Source of the DNA: Gordonia polyisoprenivorans NBRC 16320 = JCM 10675
GTDB taxonomy: Bacteria; Actinomycetota; Actinomycetes; Mycobacteriales; Mycobacteriaceae
Assembly: GCF_000241325.1 (NCBI RefSeq)
Contig: NZ_BAEI01000061.1
Location: 1-58,670, forward strand
Length of the DNA stretch: 58,670 nt
Direction of reading: 5' to 3'
Below are positions 1 to 8,581 of this stretch, piece after piece. Below the pieces are notes generated by a model. It was given only the letters and a program-made list of their open reading frames with translations, made no database searches and was not told where the DNA came from. Each line of letters begins with the position of its first letter. Position 1 is the stretch's first letter. A program made the position numbers and the translations under genes.

Positions 1-205
1 GCGCCAGCGACGAGGCCTCGAGACCCCGCTCGCCGACAGGTATCCGCATCACACGTCGAGCTGGAACCAGCTCCGGCGCAGGCGGTCTCGAGGCTCGCCG
101 CACGCGGCTCGCACCTCGACCATCGGGGAGAAGGGAGTGAGCGTCGGGTGATGGAAGCTCTCCACCATCGGGGGAGCCCGTCTGCCGTGTGTTATCCGTG
201 AGCGG
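1..205. other. Intergenic start of window, no gene seen
   Basis: No convincing coding frame is visible. The stretch holds one copy of a dispersed repeat (64-128), short 'ccatcgggg' fragments, and a 14-bp tandem duplication (191-204 and 205-218) that straddles the stop codon of the isomerase gene to the right. Confidence 0.6.
64..128 (+). repeat. Dispersed 65-bp repeat, copy A
   Basis: This stretch matches the reverse complement of 13699-13763 at 59 of 65 positions. It contains the core 'ctcgaggctcg' and ends in 'cctcgaccatcgggg'. A third, partial copy in the same orientation lies at about 13572-13623. The copies sit outside genes at both edges of the sugar/polyol cluster. Confidence 0.75.
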
Positions 206-1228
206 TTATCCGTGAGCGGAGACCTTCTCCTGTTCCAGCGCGCGGTCGGCGGCGAGCAGCACACCGGCGGCGATCTCGAGGCCTTCGATGCGGCCGAGTG
301 AGACGTCCTCATGCTCGATGTTGACCATCATGTCGGGATCGACGTCACGCAGAGCGCGAAGGAATTCGGTCCAGTAGGCGGTGTCGTGGCCGCGACCGAG
401 TGCCACGAAATCCCATGCCGAGTCCTTGGGCCACTCGTTGGCCCATTCGTCGCCACCGAGGTTGGTGCGTTCCTCGGTGGGTGCGAGTCGGCGGAACCGG
501 TTGTCCAGAACGCCGTACAGTGCAGCATTCTCGGTGTTCACCCGTACGTCCTTGGCCGCCGCATGGAAGACGAGTGGGCCGAGTTCGCGGACGACGGCAA
601 CCGGGTCCATCTGCTGCCAGAACAGATGCGACGCATCGAGTTCCACGCCGACGTGAGTGGCGCCGGTGAGTTCGACGAGCTTGCGGACATCGGCGGTGTT
701 GAACACGAGGTTCTGTGGGTGCAGTTCGAGGGCAACCTTCACACCGTGATCGGCGGCGAGCCGGTCGGTCTCGCGCCAGAACTGTGCGGCCACACCCCAC
801 TGGTAGTCCAGGACGTCCAGTGCTGCCGAATTCCAGGCGTTGACGATCCAGTTCGTCACCGTGGCACCGGGTTCCCCGCCGGGCAGGCCCGACATCGTCA
901 CCACACGCGTCTGGCCGAGGCGTTCGGCCAGACGGATGGAGCGGCGGACATCCTCGGCGTGACGCTCGCCGATCTCGGGCTTGGGGTGCAGCGGGTTGCC
1001 GTTGCAGTTGAGACCGGCGATCGAGACCCCGGTGCCGTCGAAGAGTGCCAGGTAGTCGTCGCGTGCAGCGTCGGAGACCAGGATTTCGTCGAACGTCGGA
1101 ACGTGCACCGCGGGAAGGAATCCGCCGGTGTTGATCTCGATACCGGTGAGGCCGAGATCCCCGATCACCGTCAGTGCTTCGGGAAGTGGGCGGTCGTGCA
1201 GGATGGCGTTGTAGACACCGAGTTTCAT
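206..1228 (-). CDS. Sugar phosphate isomerase/epimerase-like TIM-barrel protein
   Basis: This 340-residue protein has the xylose-isomerase-like TIM-barrel fold used by sugar and keto-polyol isomerases, epimerases and dehydratases (AP endonuclease family 2 type). Visible features are the N-terminal 'MKLGVYNAILHD', a barrel strand 'KVALELHPQN' with a likely metal-binding Glu/His, 'GVELDASHL', 'VFHAAAKDV', and a C-terminal 'VNIEHEDV'. The ATG at 1228 is preceded by a purine-rich stretch and fits homologue N-termini better than the longer open frame. It lies 40 bp downstream of the Gfo/Idh/MocA gene on the same strand, so the two probably form a dehydrogenase/isomerase pair for one sugar or cyclitol. 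The exact substrate cannot be read from sequence. Confidence 0.85.
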   Translation of the reverse strand: MKLGVYNAILHDRPLPEALTVIGDLGLTGIEINTGGFLPAVHVPTFDEILVSDAARDDYLALFDGTGVSIAGLNCNGNPLHPKPEIGERHAEDVRRSIRLAERLGQTRVVTMSGLPGGEPGATVTNWIVNAWNSAALDVLDYQWGVAAQFWRETDRLAADHGVKVALELHPQNLVFNTADVRKLVELTGATHVGVELDASHLFWQQMDPVAVVRELGPLVFHAAAKDVRVNTENAALYGVLDNRFRRLAPTEERTNLGGDEWANEWPKDSAWDFVALGRGHDTAYWTEFLRALRDVDPDMMVNIEHEDVSLGRIEGLEIAAGVLLAADRALEQEKVSAHG

Positions 1229-1268
1229 GGTGGTGTGACTCCTTGTTGTCGTGGAAAGTTGGTGACGA

Positions 1269-2462
1269 TCAGGCATTCTCGAGTGGCTTGACGTCGACGG
1301 TAGCTCCCGCGTTGGCCGCGGATTCGGCGATCGAGGCAACCACCCGCATCGAATGCAGGCCGGTCTCGAAGTCCGGGAGCGGACCGAGGACATCGATTCC
1401 CGCCACCTGGTCGAGGAAGGCGCGAGCCTGGTAGGCGAACAGTTCGGCCTTGCCGTGGCCGACGCCGCCGGCATCCATCGGCAGGCCACCGCGGATGTAG
1501 GGATGATCGGGACCGATGGTGATGCGACGCGGACCGTTGAGATCGGCGCGTACGTCGTCGGCGGCGAGGTGGAATTCCGCGATGCGCGCGAGCTCCCAGG
1601 ACGCCGATCCGCCGGTGCCGAACAGCTCGAATCCCAGTCCGTCGGGCAGACTGTGCGCCACCCTCGACGCCGAGAACGTACCGATCGCACCGGAGGCGAA
1701 GGTCGCGGTGAACGTTGCGATGTCCTCGTTGCCGACGGGCTCCATCTCGTCGGAGACCGCGCCCTTCGTGTGACCGTAGGTGGTGCCGATCGGAACCGGA
1801 CGTTCGGTGATCACCGTGTGGAAGCGTGCGCCGGAGATCGACGCGATGGGTCCGCAGATGAACTCACCGAGATCGATGAGGTGACTGCCGACATCGGCGA
1901 GAGCGCCGGTGCCGGGCTCGCCCTGATAGCGCCAGGTGATCGGCGAGGTCGGGTCGAGCGCGTAGTCGCACCAGTAATGCCCGTTGAAGTGCACCAGGTC
2001 GCCGACGGTTCCGGCGGCCAGCTCGCGACGGATCTGCTCGACGGCCGGCGCGCGACGGTAGGTGTAGCCGACCGCGGCCTGCGTCGAGGCGTCGCGGGCC
2101 GCCGACAGCATGGCCTCTGCATCGGAAAGTGAACCGGCAAGCGGCTTTTCGCACAGCACGTGCTTGCCGGCGGCCAGTAGTCCCTCGACCATTTCGCGGT
2201 GCAGGTGGTTGGCGACGACCACGCTGACCACGTCGATGTCGTCGGCTGCGGCGATGGACTGCCAGTCGTACTCGGCCCGCTCGTATCCGTAGCGCTTGGC
2301 GTTGTCATCGGCGATCGCGGGATTCGCGTCGGCGATCGCCACCAGACGCACGTCGGGCCGGTCGGTGCCGAACAGGGTGGACGCGGTCCGATAGCCGGCA
2401 GCGTGCGCGCGGCCGGCCATACCGCCGCCGATGACGGCGACGCCGAGGGAGTTCGAGGGCAT
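1269..2462 (-). CDS. Gfo/Idh/MocA family NAD(P)-dependent oxidoreductase
   Basis: This 397-residue dehydrogenase has an N-terminal Rossmann domain starting 'GVAVIGGGMAGRAHAAGY'. The family Lys-Pro motif follows in 'GKHVLCEKPLAGS', with a C-terminal alpha/beta domain after it. Members oxidise cyclitols (inositol), sugars and sugar acids using NAD(P). The ATG at 2462 has a GGAG ribosome site six bases upstream; the in-frame extension to 2555 would run through the operator-like region and is not favoured. It is divergent from a LacI regulator and is followed by an isomerase-fold gene, so a LacI-controlled catabolic pair is likely. Oxidation of an inositol isomer or related sugar is an inference from cluster context. 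Confidence 0.88.
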   Translation of the reverse strand: MPSNSLGVAVIGGGMAGRAHAAGYRTASTLFGTDRPDVRLVAIADANPAIADDNAKRYGYERAEYDWQSIAAADDIDVVSVVVANHLHREMVEGLLAAGKHVLCEKPLAGSLSDAEAMLSAARDASTQAAVGYTYRRAPAVEQIRRELAAGTVGDLVHFNGHYWCDYALDPTSPITWRYQGEPGTGALADVGSHLIDLGEFICGPIASISGARFHTVITERPVPIGTTYGHTKGAVSDEMEPVGNEDIATFTATFASGAIGTFSASRVAHSLPDGLGFELFGTGGSASWELARIAEFHLAADDVRADLNGPRRITIGPDHPYIRGGLPMDAGGVGHGKAELFAYQARAFLDQVAGIDVLGPLPDFETGLHSMRVVASIAESAANAGATVDVKPLENA

Positions 2463-2508
2463 GGGATCTCCGGGGTTGGTGACGAATAGTGGATGGGAGG
2501 TCTGCTGT

Positions 2509-2531
2509 ACCGGTCTACTAAACCGGTCTAG
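2509..2531. promoter_or_regulatory. Putative LacI operator between divergent genes
   Basis: Two copies of 'accggtcta' occur 13 bp apart (2509-2517 and 2522-2530). The second lies in a near-perfect palindrome, CTAaACCGGTcTAG, at 2518-2531 with a CCGG centre. This resembles LacI-family operators, which have a central CpG and inverted half sites. It lies between the divergent dehydrogenase (start 2462) and LacI gene (start 2619), so autoregulation plus control of the dehydrogenase is the simplest reading. Confidence 0.55.
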
Positions 2532-2618
2532 TTCGTCTACTATGAACGCCGTCACGCCACGGTGTCAAGCCGTGACGGGCACGGGTGGAGAGCCCAGGTA
2601 GAGAAGGGGGAGTCTTCG

Positions 2619-3629
2619 ATGCGATCGTCGTCGAATCGACCGACCATGCAGGACGTCGCCGATAAGGTGGGGGTGTCCAAAGCGACTGTGTCCCTGGTCT
2701 TTCGCAAGGCTCCCGGAGTCGGCGACGACACCCGCCGTGCGGTGATGGCCGCAGCGGGCGAGCTCGGCTATCGGATGAACCGGACTGCGGCGCTGATGAC
2801 GGCCCGGCGTTCTCATCTGATCGGCGTGGTCGCCCAGATCAGCAACAGCTTTCACGCCGAGATCGCCGAGGCGCTGGTCGCGGCGGCCGACCGCGCGGGA
2901 TACGAGATCGTCCTGGGCGCGGTGACCCCGACGCACGGCGAAACACGCGTCGTCGAGACGCTGCGCGACTTTCGTTGCGAGGGAATGCTGCTCATCGGTC
3001 CGGAACTCGACACCGCATCGATCGAGGAGTTTGCAGCAGAGGTGCCCACGGTGGTCCTCGGCCGGCGCATCGCCTCCGCGGCAGTCGATGTCGTTCGCAC
3101 CAACGACGGCAAGGGTATTGCGGCTGTGGTCGATCACCTCGTCGGCCTCGGGCATACACAGATCGTGCATGTGGCCGGCGGGCCGGGGTCCATCGCCGCG
3201 GACCGTCGCGCAGGGTTCTTGCGTGCACTGCGGCATCACGGTATCTCCGCCGACGACGCCCTGGTGGAAGCGGAGTCGTTCACCGAGGACGCGGGGATGG
3301 CCGCGTCGCGAGCCCTGCTCTCCCGCGAGTTGCCGACCGCGGTGGTGTGTGCCAACGATCGCCTCGCGATCGGTGTGCTCGACGAACTGCGTCGAGCGGG
3401 AGTCGCGGTGCCACAGCAGGTCTCGGTGACCGGCTATGACGACAGCGTCATGGCGCGCTTGAGCAACGTCGATCTCACCACTGTGAGCCAGCAACCGCAC
3501 GCGCAGGCCGACCGCGCCGTCGACGCGGTGGTGTCGCGGCTCGACGGTCACCGCACCGAGCGGTCGGTTGTGACGTTGGTACCCGAACTCGTCGTGCGCG
3601 GCACCACGTCTGCGCCGCGCGAACGCTGA
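2619..3629 (+). CDS. LacI family transcriptional regulator
   Basis: This 336-residue repressor has an N-terminal LacI helix-turn-helix ('MQDVADKVGVSKATVSLVFR', starting near residue 10) followed by a periplasmic-binding-protein-like sugar domain. The latter includes 'IGVVAQISNSFHAEIAEAL', 'FRCEGMLLIGPE', 'VVCANDRLAIGVLDELRRAGV' and 'VSVTGYDDS'. The ATG at 2619 follows a strong purine stretch (gagaagggggag) and is preferred over an upstream in-frame GTG at 2562. It is divergent from the Gfo/Idh/MocA-isomerase pair and probably responds to their substrate. A strong hairpin follows the gene at 3665-3692. Confidence 0.92.
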   Translation: MRSSSNRPTMQDVADKVGVSKATVSLVFRKAPGVGDDTRRAVMAAAGELGYRMNRTAALMTARRSHLIGVVAQISNSFHAEIAEALVAAADRAGYEIVLGAVTPTHGETRVVETLRDFRCEGMLLIGPELDTASIEEFAAEVPTVVLGRRIASAAVDVVRTNDGKGIAAVVDHLVGLGHTQIVHVAGGPGSIAADRRAGFLRALRHHGISADDALVEAESFTEDAGMAASRALLSRELPTAVVCANDRLAIGVLDELRRAGVAVPQQVSVTGYDDSVMARLSNVDLTTVSQQPHAQADRAVDAVVSRLDGHRTERSVVTLVPELVVRGTTSAPRER

Positions 3630-3664
3630 GGCCGGTATCACCAGAACTCTCACCGACGAACGAA

Positions 3665-3692
3665 CTCCCGCACCGGTGACCCGGTGCGGGAG
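3665..3692. terminator. Bidirectional hairpin terminator
   Basis: A perfect 12-bp stem (CTCCCGCACCGG / CCGGTGCGGGAG) closes a tetraloop (TGAC). It lies between the stop of the LacI gene (3629) and the stop of the convergent transporter (3730). There is no long T-tract, which is common in high-GC actinobacteria. Confidence 0.8.
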
Positions 3693-3729
3693 CTCGTCCC
3701 GGGTTCACACCCGCATGTTCACGTTGCGA

Positions 3730-5190
3730 TCAGATGAGTTCCTTGATCTTGCGACTGGGGTAGATGCGGCCGGTGGTGACGTCTTCCTCGACCTCTTCCA
3801 GTGTGCGACCCCGGGTTTCGGGCGCCTGGGTCCAGACGAAGAGTAGGGCGAGGATGCCGACGCCGCCGAAGAGGAAGAAGGTGCCGGTGATGCCGGTGGC
3901 GGCCACCAGCGTCGGGAAGAACAGTCCCAGAAGGGCGTTGGTGATCCACAGGCAGAACACCGAGATGCCGATCGCCAGACCGCGGATGTGCAGCGGGAAG
4001 ATTTCCGAGAGCAGCACCCAGGTGGCGACGTTGAGGAAGGTTTGCATCGATCCGACGAACAGGACGACGAGTGTCAGGATCACCCACGGTCGTGCCGCGT
4101 TGCCCTCCGGCAGTGCGAGGGAGGCGATGCCGATGAGGAAGTGGCAGACGGTGGTGAGGCTGTAACCGAGGATCAGGGTGGTGCGGCGATTGATCTTCTG
4201 GGCCAGCCAGAGTGCGGTGGTGGAGCCGATGACCGCGATCACGCCGGGAGCGATGTTGGCGATGAGGGCGGCGTTGCTGGCGAATCCGGCATCCTTGAGC
4301 ACCGACTGGCCGTAATACATGATCGAGTTGATGCCGGTGAGCTGCTGTGCCACACCGAGTCCGATACCCACGAGCACGATGCGTCGAATCCAGCGGTTGT
4401 CGCGCAAGGCGGTCCAGCTGCCGCGGATCGCGGTCTCCTCCATCTCGTGGAGTTCCTCGACCATGTCGACCTCGGCGCGGGCGCGCTGCTGCGAGCGGAT
4501 CGTCTTCAGCACGTCGTAGGCGTCTTCCCGGCGGTTCTGCGAGATCAACCAGCGGGGGGATTCCGGCACGCGGATCATACCGACCATCAGGCAGACCGCC
4601 GGGAGCGCGGCGACCGCGAGCATGATGCGCCAGACGCCGTCCTCTTCGCCCCAGATGTTGCCGATGATGGCGTTGATGACGAAGGCCGCGAGCTGACCGA
4701 CGACGATCATCACCTCGTTGCGACCGGCGAGCGAGCCACGGATCTCATATGGGGCCAGCTCGGCGAGGTAGACCGGGACCACGGTCGACGCGGCGCCGAC
4801 GGCCAGGCCGAGGATGACGCGGCCGATGACCATCACCCCGAAGCCCGGCGCGAAGACACAGGTGAGGGTTCCGATGAGGAACAGGGTCGCGAGAAGTGTG
4901 ATCGACTTGCGGCGGCCGATTGCGTCGGAGAGTCGTCCGCCGGCGATGGCGCCGAACGCCGCGCCGAACAGCAGTGAGCTGGTGACGACGCCCTCGGTGA
5001 ACGGGGTCAGTCCCAGCTCGGTCTTCATCGGCTCGAGAGCACCGTTGATGACGCCGGTGTCGTAGCCGAAGAGCAGGCCGCCCAGCGTGGCGATCAGCGC
5101 CACGGCGTGCAGACGCCGCCGGAACGGTCCCGTTCCCAGCGGCGGGAGAATCGAATGTTTCAGACCCGGGTGGTCGTCTGTGGTGGACAT
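3730..5190 (-). CDS. iolT: MFS sugar porter, IolT-like (myo-inositol or sugar uptake)
   Basis: This 486-residue membrane transporter belongs to the sugar porter (SP) branch of the major facilitator superfamily. Sugar porter signatures seen are 'GGLLFGYDTGVINGAL' in TM1, 'GRLSDAIGRRK' between TM2 and TM3, 'PVYLAELAPYEIRG' before TM5, 'PESPRWL' at the end of the first half, 'QQLTGINSIMYY' in TM7, and 'PETRGRTLEE' near the C-terminus. Twelve hydrophobic segments are expected and plausible. The start ATG has an ideal AAGGAG site. It is divergent from the ABC importer, and three boxes matching the recalled IolR motif lie in the shared promoter region. This supports inositol-type transport, but substrate specificity is inferred. 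Confidence 0.88.
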   Translation of the reverse strand: MSTTDDHPGLKHSILPPLGTGPFRRRLHAVALIATLGGLLFGYDTGVINGALEPMKTELGLTPFTEGVVTSSLLFGAAFGAIAGGRLSDAIGRRKSITLLATLFLIGTLTCVFAPGFGVMVIGRVILGLAVGAASTVVPVYLAELAPYEIRGSLAGRNEVMIVVGQLAAFVINAIIGNIWGEEDGVWRIMLAVAALPAVCLMVGMIRVPESPRWLISQNRREDAYDVLKTIRSQQRARAEVDMVEELHEMEETAIRGSWTALRDNRWIRRIVLVGIGLGVAQQLTGINSIMYYGQSVLKDAGFASNAALIANIAPGVIAVIGSTTALWLAQKINRRTTLILGYSLTTVCHFLIGIASLALPEGNAARPWVILTLVVLFVGSMQTFLNVATWVLLSEIFPLHIRGLAIGISVFCLWITNALLGLFFPTLVAATGITGTFFLFGGVGILALLFVWTQAPETRGRTLEEVEEDVTTGRIYPSRKIKELI

Positions 5191-5586
5191 GGCACTCCTT
5201 GGTTTGACTTACATCTACCACCATCAGTGATGGCAGTCACATCCGTGATCGTAACCCAGTATGTGCAAATGTCCTAACAAAAGTTCTCGATGTTCGGTGT
5301 GTGGCCCCGACACCTGCGACGTCCCGAAACCCGTGATCGTCTGCGGGGTGTTGGCATGCGGCCGCGGCTTGACGCGATCGCCATGTGGCCCGCGAAAGTT
5401 TGTCCTGACAAGCGCGACAGGGTCGGCGCGACATCCTGCAGAGCGCCTGGCGTGAGAGATGAACTCGGGAAGTACATGCGAATGTCTTGACAAAGTCTTG
5501 ACAATCGCGATGTGACGGGTATTACATCAGGGGCGCACAGTGGCTTCTCATACAGCTGCTGTGGTGACGAAAGGGAAGCAACGACG
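5191..5586. promoter_or_regulatory. Divergent 396-bp promoter/operator region with IolR-like boxes
   Basis: No gene is present. The sequence is less GC-rich than its surroundings. It holds three perfect matches to K-G-W-C-H-T-R-A-C-A, the motif recalled for the GntR repressor IolR of Corynebacterium glutamicum: TGTCCTAACA at 5270-5279, TGTCCTGACA at 5401-5410 and TGTCTTGACA at 5483-5492. A near match, AGTCTTGACA, lies at 5494-5503. The last two overlap tandem TTGACA -35 boxes of the ABC operon promoter. Only a weak promoter is visible for the MFS gene on the minus strand (around 5248-5277), and it overlaps the first box. Confidence 0.65.
5498..5525 (+). promoter_or_regulatory. Promoter of the sugar ABC importer operon
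   Basis: A consensus -35 TTGACA (5498-5503) is followed after 16 bp by TATTAC (5520-5525). A second TTGACA lies 11 bp upstream (5487-5492). Both TTGACA boxes are embedded in IolR-like boxes, so repressor binding would block RNA polymerase directly. Confidence 0.6.
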
Positions 5587-6606
5587 ATGAACTCCATTCA
5601 GTGCGGGCTCGGTCGGCCTCGAAGAGCAGCCGTGTTCGCGGCCATCGCAGTCTCAGCCGTGATGGTTGTCGGTGGGTGCTCGAGTACGGGTGGCAAACCT
5701 GATGACAGCGGAGGCGGCGGAGGGGTCGGCAGCGCCGGCACCGCGGAACTGACGATCGCGATGATCACCCACGAGGTACCCGGTGACACCTTCTGGGATC
5801 TGATCCGTAAGGGTGCCGAGATGGCGGCGAAGAAGGACAACGTCAAACTCCAATACTCCTCAGACCCGGAAGCGCCCAACCAGGCCAACCTGGTCCAGTC
5901 GGCGATCGACTCGAAGGTCGACGGCATCGCGGTGACGCTGGCCAAGCCGGACGCGATGTCGGTAGCGGTGAAGAACGCGCTGGCCGCGGGTATCGCGGTC
6001 GACGCCTTCAACTCGGGGATCAGCGACTACAAAGCAATGGGTATCACCCAATACTTCGGGCAGGACGAGACCATTGCCGGCGCACAGGCCGGTCAGCGCC
6101 TCACACAAGAGGGTGCGAAAAAGGTGCTGTGCGTGATCCAGGAGCAAGGGCAGGTGGCCCTCGAATCCCGTTGTGCCGGTGTCGCAAAGGGATTCACCGG
6201 TGGTAGCACCGAGACCCTCTACGTCAACAGCAAGGACATGCCGTCGGTGGAGAGCACGCTGACTGCCAAGCTGCAACAGGATCCGTCCATCGATCATGTG
6301 GTCACCCTTGGTGCCCCGATCGCCCAGACTGCCGTGCAGTCCAAGCAGAACGCCGGTAGTAACGCCACGATCGTCACCTTCGACACCAATGCGGCATTGG
6401 TGCCGCTGATCCAGAATGGCCAGGTCGCCTGGGCCGTCGACCAGCAGCCCTATCTCCAGGGGTACCTCGCGGTGGACGCCCTGTGGCTGTACCTGACCAA
6501 CCGCAACACCATCGGTGGTGGCAACGCGGTGCTCACCGGTCCGTCCTTCATCGACAAGTCGAACATCGACAAGGTCGCCGAGTACGCCAAGCGTGGAACC
6601 CGTTGA
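5587..6606 (+). CDS. Sugar ABC transporter substrate-binding lipoprotein
   Basis: This 339-residue precursor has a lipoprotein signal peptide ending in the lipobox V-G-G-C (Cys about residue 31), a Gly/Ser-rich linker, and a periplasmic-binding-protein type 1 sugar domain (RbsB-like). Typical segments are 'IAMITHEVPGDTFWDLIRKGAE', 'VDGIAVTLAKPDAM', 'GQDETIAGAQAGQRL' and 'VAWAVDQQPYLQGYLAVDAL'. It captures a sugar or polyol outside the membrane and delivers it to the permease encoded next. The chosen ATG follows gggaagc, and an upstream in-frame start would have no signal sequence. It is the first gene of a three-gene importer operon with an IolR-like operator. Confidence 0.93.
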   Translation: MNSIQCGLGRPRRAAVFAAIAVSAVMVVGGCSSTGGKPDDSGGGGGVGSAGTAELTIAMITHEVPGDTFWDLIRKGAEMAAKKDNVKLQYSSDPEAPNQANLVQSAIDSKVDGIAVTLAKPDAMSVAVKNALAAGIAVDAFNSGISDYKAMGITQYFGQDETIAGAQAGQRLTQEGAKKVLCVIQEQGQVALESRCAGVAKGFTGGSTETLYVNSKDMPSVESTLTAKLQQDPSIDHVVTLGAPIAQTAVQSKQNAGSNATIVTFDTNAALVPLIQNGQVAWAVDQQPYLQGYLAVDALWLYLTNRNTIGGGNAVLTGPSFIDKSNIDKVAEYAKRGTR

Positions 6607-6622
6607 GGCGAAAGGAAAACTG

Positions 6623-7681
6623 ATGAGTACTCGAACAGACTTGGATCTGTCGACGCACACGGTGGTCACCGATGAGCGGATCAAGCGTCGGAAACCGTTG
6701 CAGCGGGTGTTGGTTCGCCCGGAGATCGGGGCGTTGGTCGGGGCGATCGCGATCTTCGTGTTCTTCTGCATCGTCGCCCCACCGTTCCGCACCCCCGAGG
6801 CGTTGGCCACCATCCTGTATGCGAGTTCGACGATCGGGATCATGGCGTGCGGGGTCGCGGTCTTGATGATCGGCGGCGAGTTCGATCTGTCGACCGGTGT
6901 GGCCGTGACGTTCTCATCGTTGATGGCCTCGATGCTGGCCTACAACCTGCACCTCAACGTGTGGGTCGGTGGCGTACTCGCGCTGGTGCTGGCGTTGGCG
7001 GTCGGGTTCTTCAACGGCTACCTCGTGATGAAAACGAAAATCCCGTCGTTCCTGATCACCCTGTCCTCATTCCTCATGCTCACCGGCATCAACCTGGCCG
7101 TCACCAAACTGGTCACCGGGCAGGTCGCCACCCCCTCGATCTCCGACATGGCCGGATTCGACTCCGCCAAAGCAGTCTTCGCCTCCTCCTTCAACCTGTT
7201 CGGGGTATCGGTACGCATCACCGTGGTGTGGTGGATCGTATTCACCCTGATCGCCACCTGGGTACTGATGCGCACCCGCGTGGGCAACTGGATCTTCGCC
7301 GTCGGCGGCAACCAGGACTCCGCCCGCGCGGTCGGCGTACCGGTCACCCGAGTCAAGATCGGCATGTTCATGTTCGTCGGATTCTGCGCCTGGTTCGTCG
7401 GCATGCACCTGCTGTTCGCCTTCGACACCGTGCAATCCGGGCAAGGCGTGGGCAACGAGTTCTTCTACATCATCGCCGCCGTCGTCGGTGGATGCCTACT
7501 GACCGGCGGTTTCGGCACCGCCATCGGCGCCGCGATCGGCGCATTCATCTTCGGGATGGTCAACCAAGGCATCGTCTACGCCGGCTGGAACCCCGACTGG
7601 TTCAAATTCTTCATGGGCGTGATGCTGCTGTTCGCAGTACTCGCCAACAACACATTCCGCACATTCGCGGCCAAGAGGTGA
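6623..7681 (+). CDS. Sugar ABC transporter permease (RbsC-like)
   Basis: This 352-residue integral membrane protein belongs to the branched-chain/ribose permease family (BPD_transp_2). It has about ten hydrophobic segments, including 'GALVGAIAIFVFFCIVAPPF' and the conserved 'MIGGEFDLSTGV' after the third segment, which corresponds to the family GGIDLSVG motif. 'AVGGNQDSARAVGVPV' corresponds to the family GGN..AA..SGI motif. The ATG has a GAAAGGA site and lies 16 bp after the binding protein stop. Codon use shifts toward G-poor, C-rich codons in the second half and stays so through the ATPase gene. Confidence 0.93.
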   Translation: MSTRTDLDLSTHTVVTDERIKRRKPLQRVLVRPEIGALVGAIAIFVFFCIVAPPFRTPEALATILYASSTIGIMACGVAVLMIGGEFDLSTGVAVTFSSLMASMLAYNLHLNVWVGGVLALVLALAVGFFNGYLVMKTKIPSFLITLSSFLMLTGINLAVTKLVTGQVATPSISDMAGFDSAKAVFASSFNLFGVSVRITVVWWIVFTLIATWVLMRTRVGNWIFAVGGNQDSARAVGVPVTRVKIGMFMFVGFCAWFVGMHLLFAFDTVQSGQGVGNEFFYIIAAVVGGCLLTGGFGTAIGAAIGAFIFGMVNQGIVYAGWNPDWFKFFMGVMLLFAVLANNTFRTFAAKR

Positions 7682-7685
7682 CACC

Positions 7686-8498
7686 ATGAGCACAGTGATC
7701 GAAGACCACGTCGAACCCGACTCCCACGGCGGGAAAGTACCGCTGGTCGAACTCCGCGACATCGGCAAATCCTACGGCACCATCATCGCACTCACCGGAA
7801 TCAGCCTGCGCGTCAACGCCGGCGAGGTGACCTGCGTCCTCGGCGACAACGGCGCCGGGAAATCCACCCTGATCAAGATCATCGCCGGACTCCACCAACA
7901 AACCGAAGGCACCCTCCTCGTCGACGGCAACGACACCATCCTGCAATCACCCAAACACGCCCTGTCCCTCGGCATCGCCACCGTCTACCAAGACCTCGCC
8001 GTCGTCGGCCTGATGCCGGTATGGCGCAACTTCTTCCTCGGCCAAGAACTCCGCAAAGGCCCACTACGGATGCTCGACATCCAAGCCATGCGCGCCACCA
8101 CCAAAGAAGAACTCATGAAAATGGGAATCGACCTCCCCGACGTCGACGCCCCCATCAGCTCACTCTCCGGCGGACAACGCCAATGCGTCGCGATCTCACG
8201 CGCCATCTACTTCGGCGCACGCGTGCTCATCCTCGACGAACCCACCGCCGCACTCGGCGTCAAACAATCCGGCACCGTCCTGCGCTACATCTCCGCAGCC
8301 CGCGACCAAGGCTTCGGTGTCGTGTTCATCACCCACAACCCCCACCACGCCCACCTCGTCGGCGACCACTTCGTCCTCCTCAACCGCGGACAACAAAAAC
8401 TCGACTGCACCTACGACCAGATCACCCTCGAAGAACTCACCCAACAAATGGCCGGCGGCGACGAACTCGACACCCTCAGCCACGAACTACGACACTGA
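7686..8498 (+). CDS. Sugar ABC transporter ATP-binding protein (single domain)
   Basis: This 270-residue ATPase has Walker A 'GDNGAGKST', signature 'LSGGQRQ', Walker B 'VLILDEPTAAL' and the H-loop 'FITHNPHH'. It energises import through the RbsC-like permease, starting 4 bp after that gene. Ribose-class ATPases such as RbsA are usually about 500 residues with two fused ATPase domains; this one has a single domain, so the working complex probably carries a homodimer. Coding DNA is notably C-rich and G-poor on this strand. A hairpin terminator follows. Confidence 0.93.
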   Translation: MSTVIEDHVEPDSHGGKVPLVELRDIGKSYGTIIALTGISLRVNAGEVTCVLGDNGAGKSTLIKIIAGLHQQTEGTLLVDGNDTILQSPKHALSLGIATVYQDLAVVGLMPVWRNFFLGQELRKGPLRMLDIQAMRATTKEELMKMGIDLPDVDAPISSLSGGQRQCVAISRAIYFGARVLILDEPTAALGVKQSGTVLRYISAARDQGFGVVFITHNPHHAHLVGDHFVLLNRGQQKLDCTYDQITLEELTQQMAGGDELDTLSHELRH

Positions 8499-8531
8499 AT
8501 CCACCCCAGCGGTGACAGCCGCACCAGAGAC

Positions 8532-8563
8532 GACCGCCCGGCCCCGAATGGGACCGGGCGGTC
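8532..8563. terminator. Hairpin terminator of the ABC operon
   Basis: A 10-bp stem (GACCGCCCGG 8532-8541 with CCGGGCGGTC 8554-8563) continues inward with one mismatch and a three-pair C/G stack around a GAAT loop. It lies between the convergent ATPase (stop 8498) and Gfo/Idh/MocA gene (stop 8582) and can serve both. Confidence 0.75.
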
Positions 8564-8581
8564 CACCAATTGGTGTGGACC

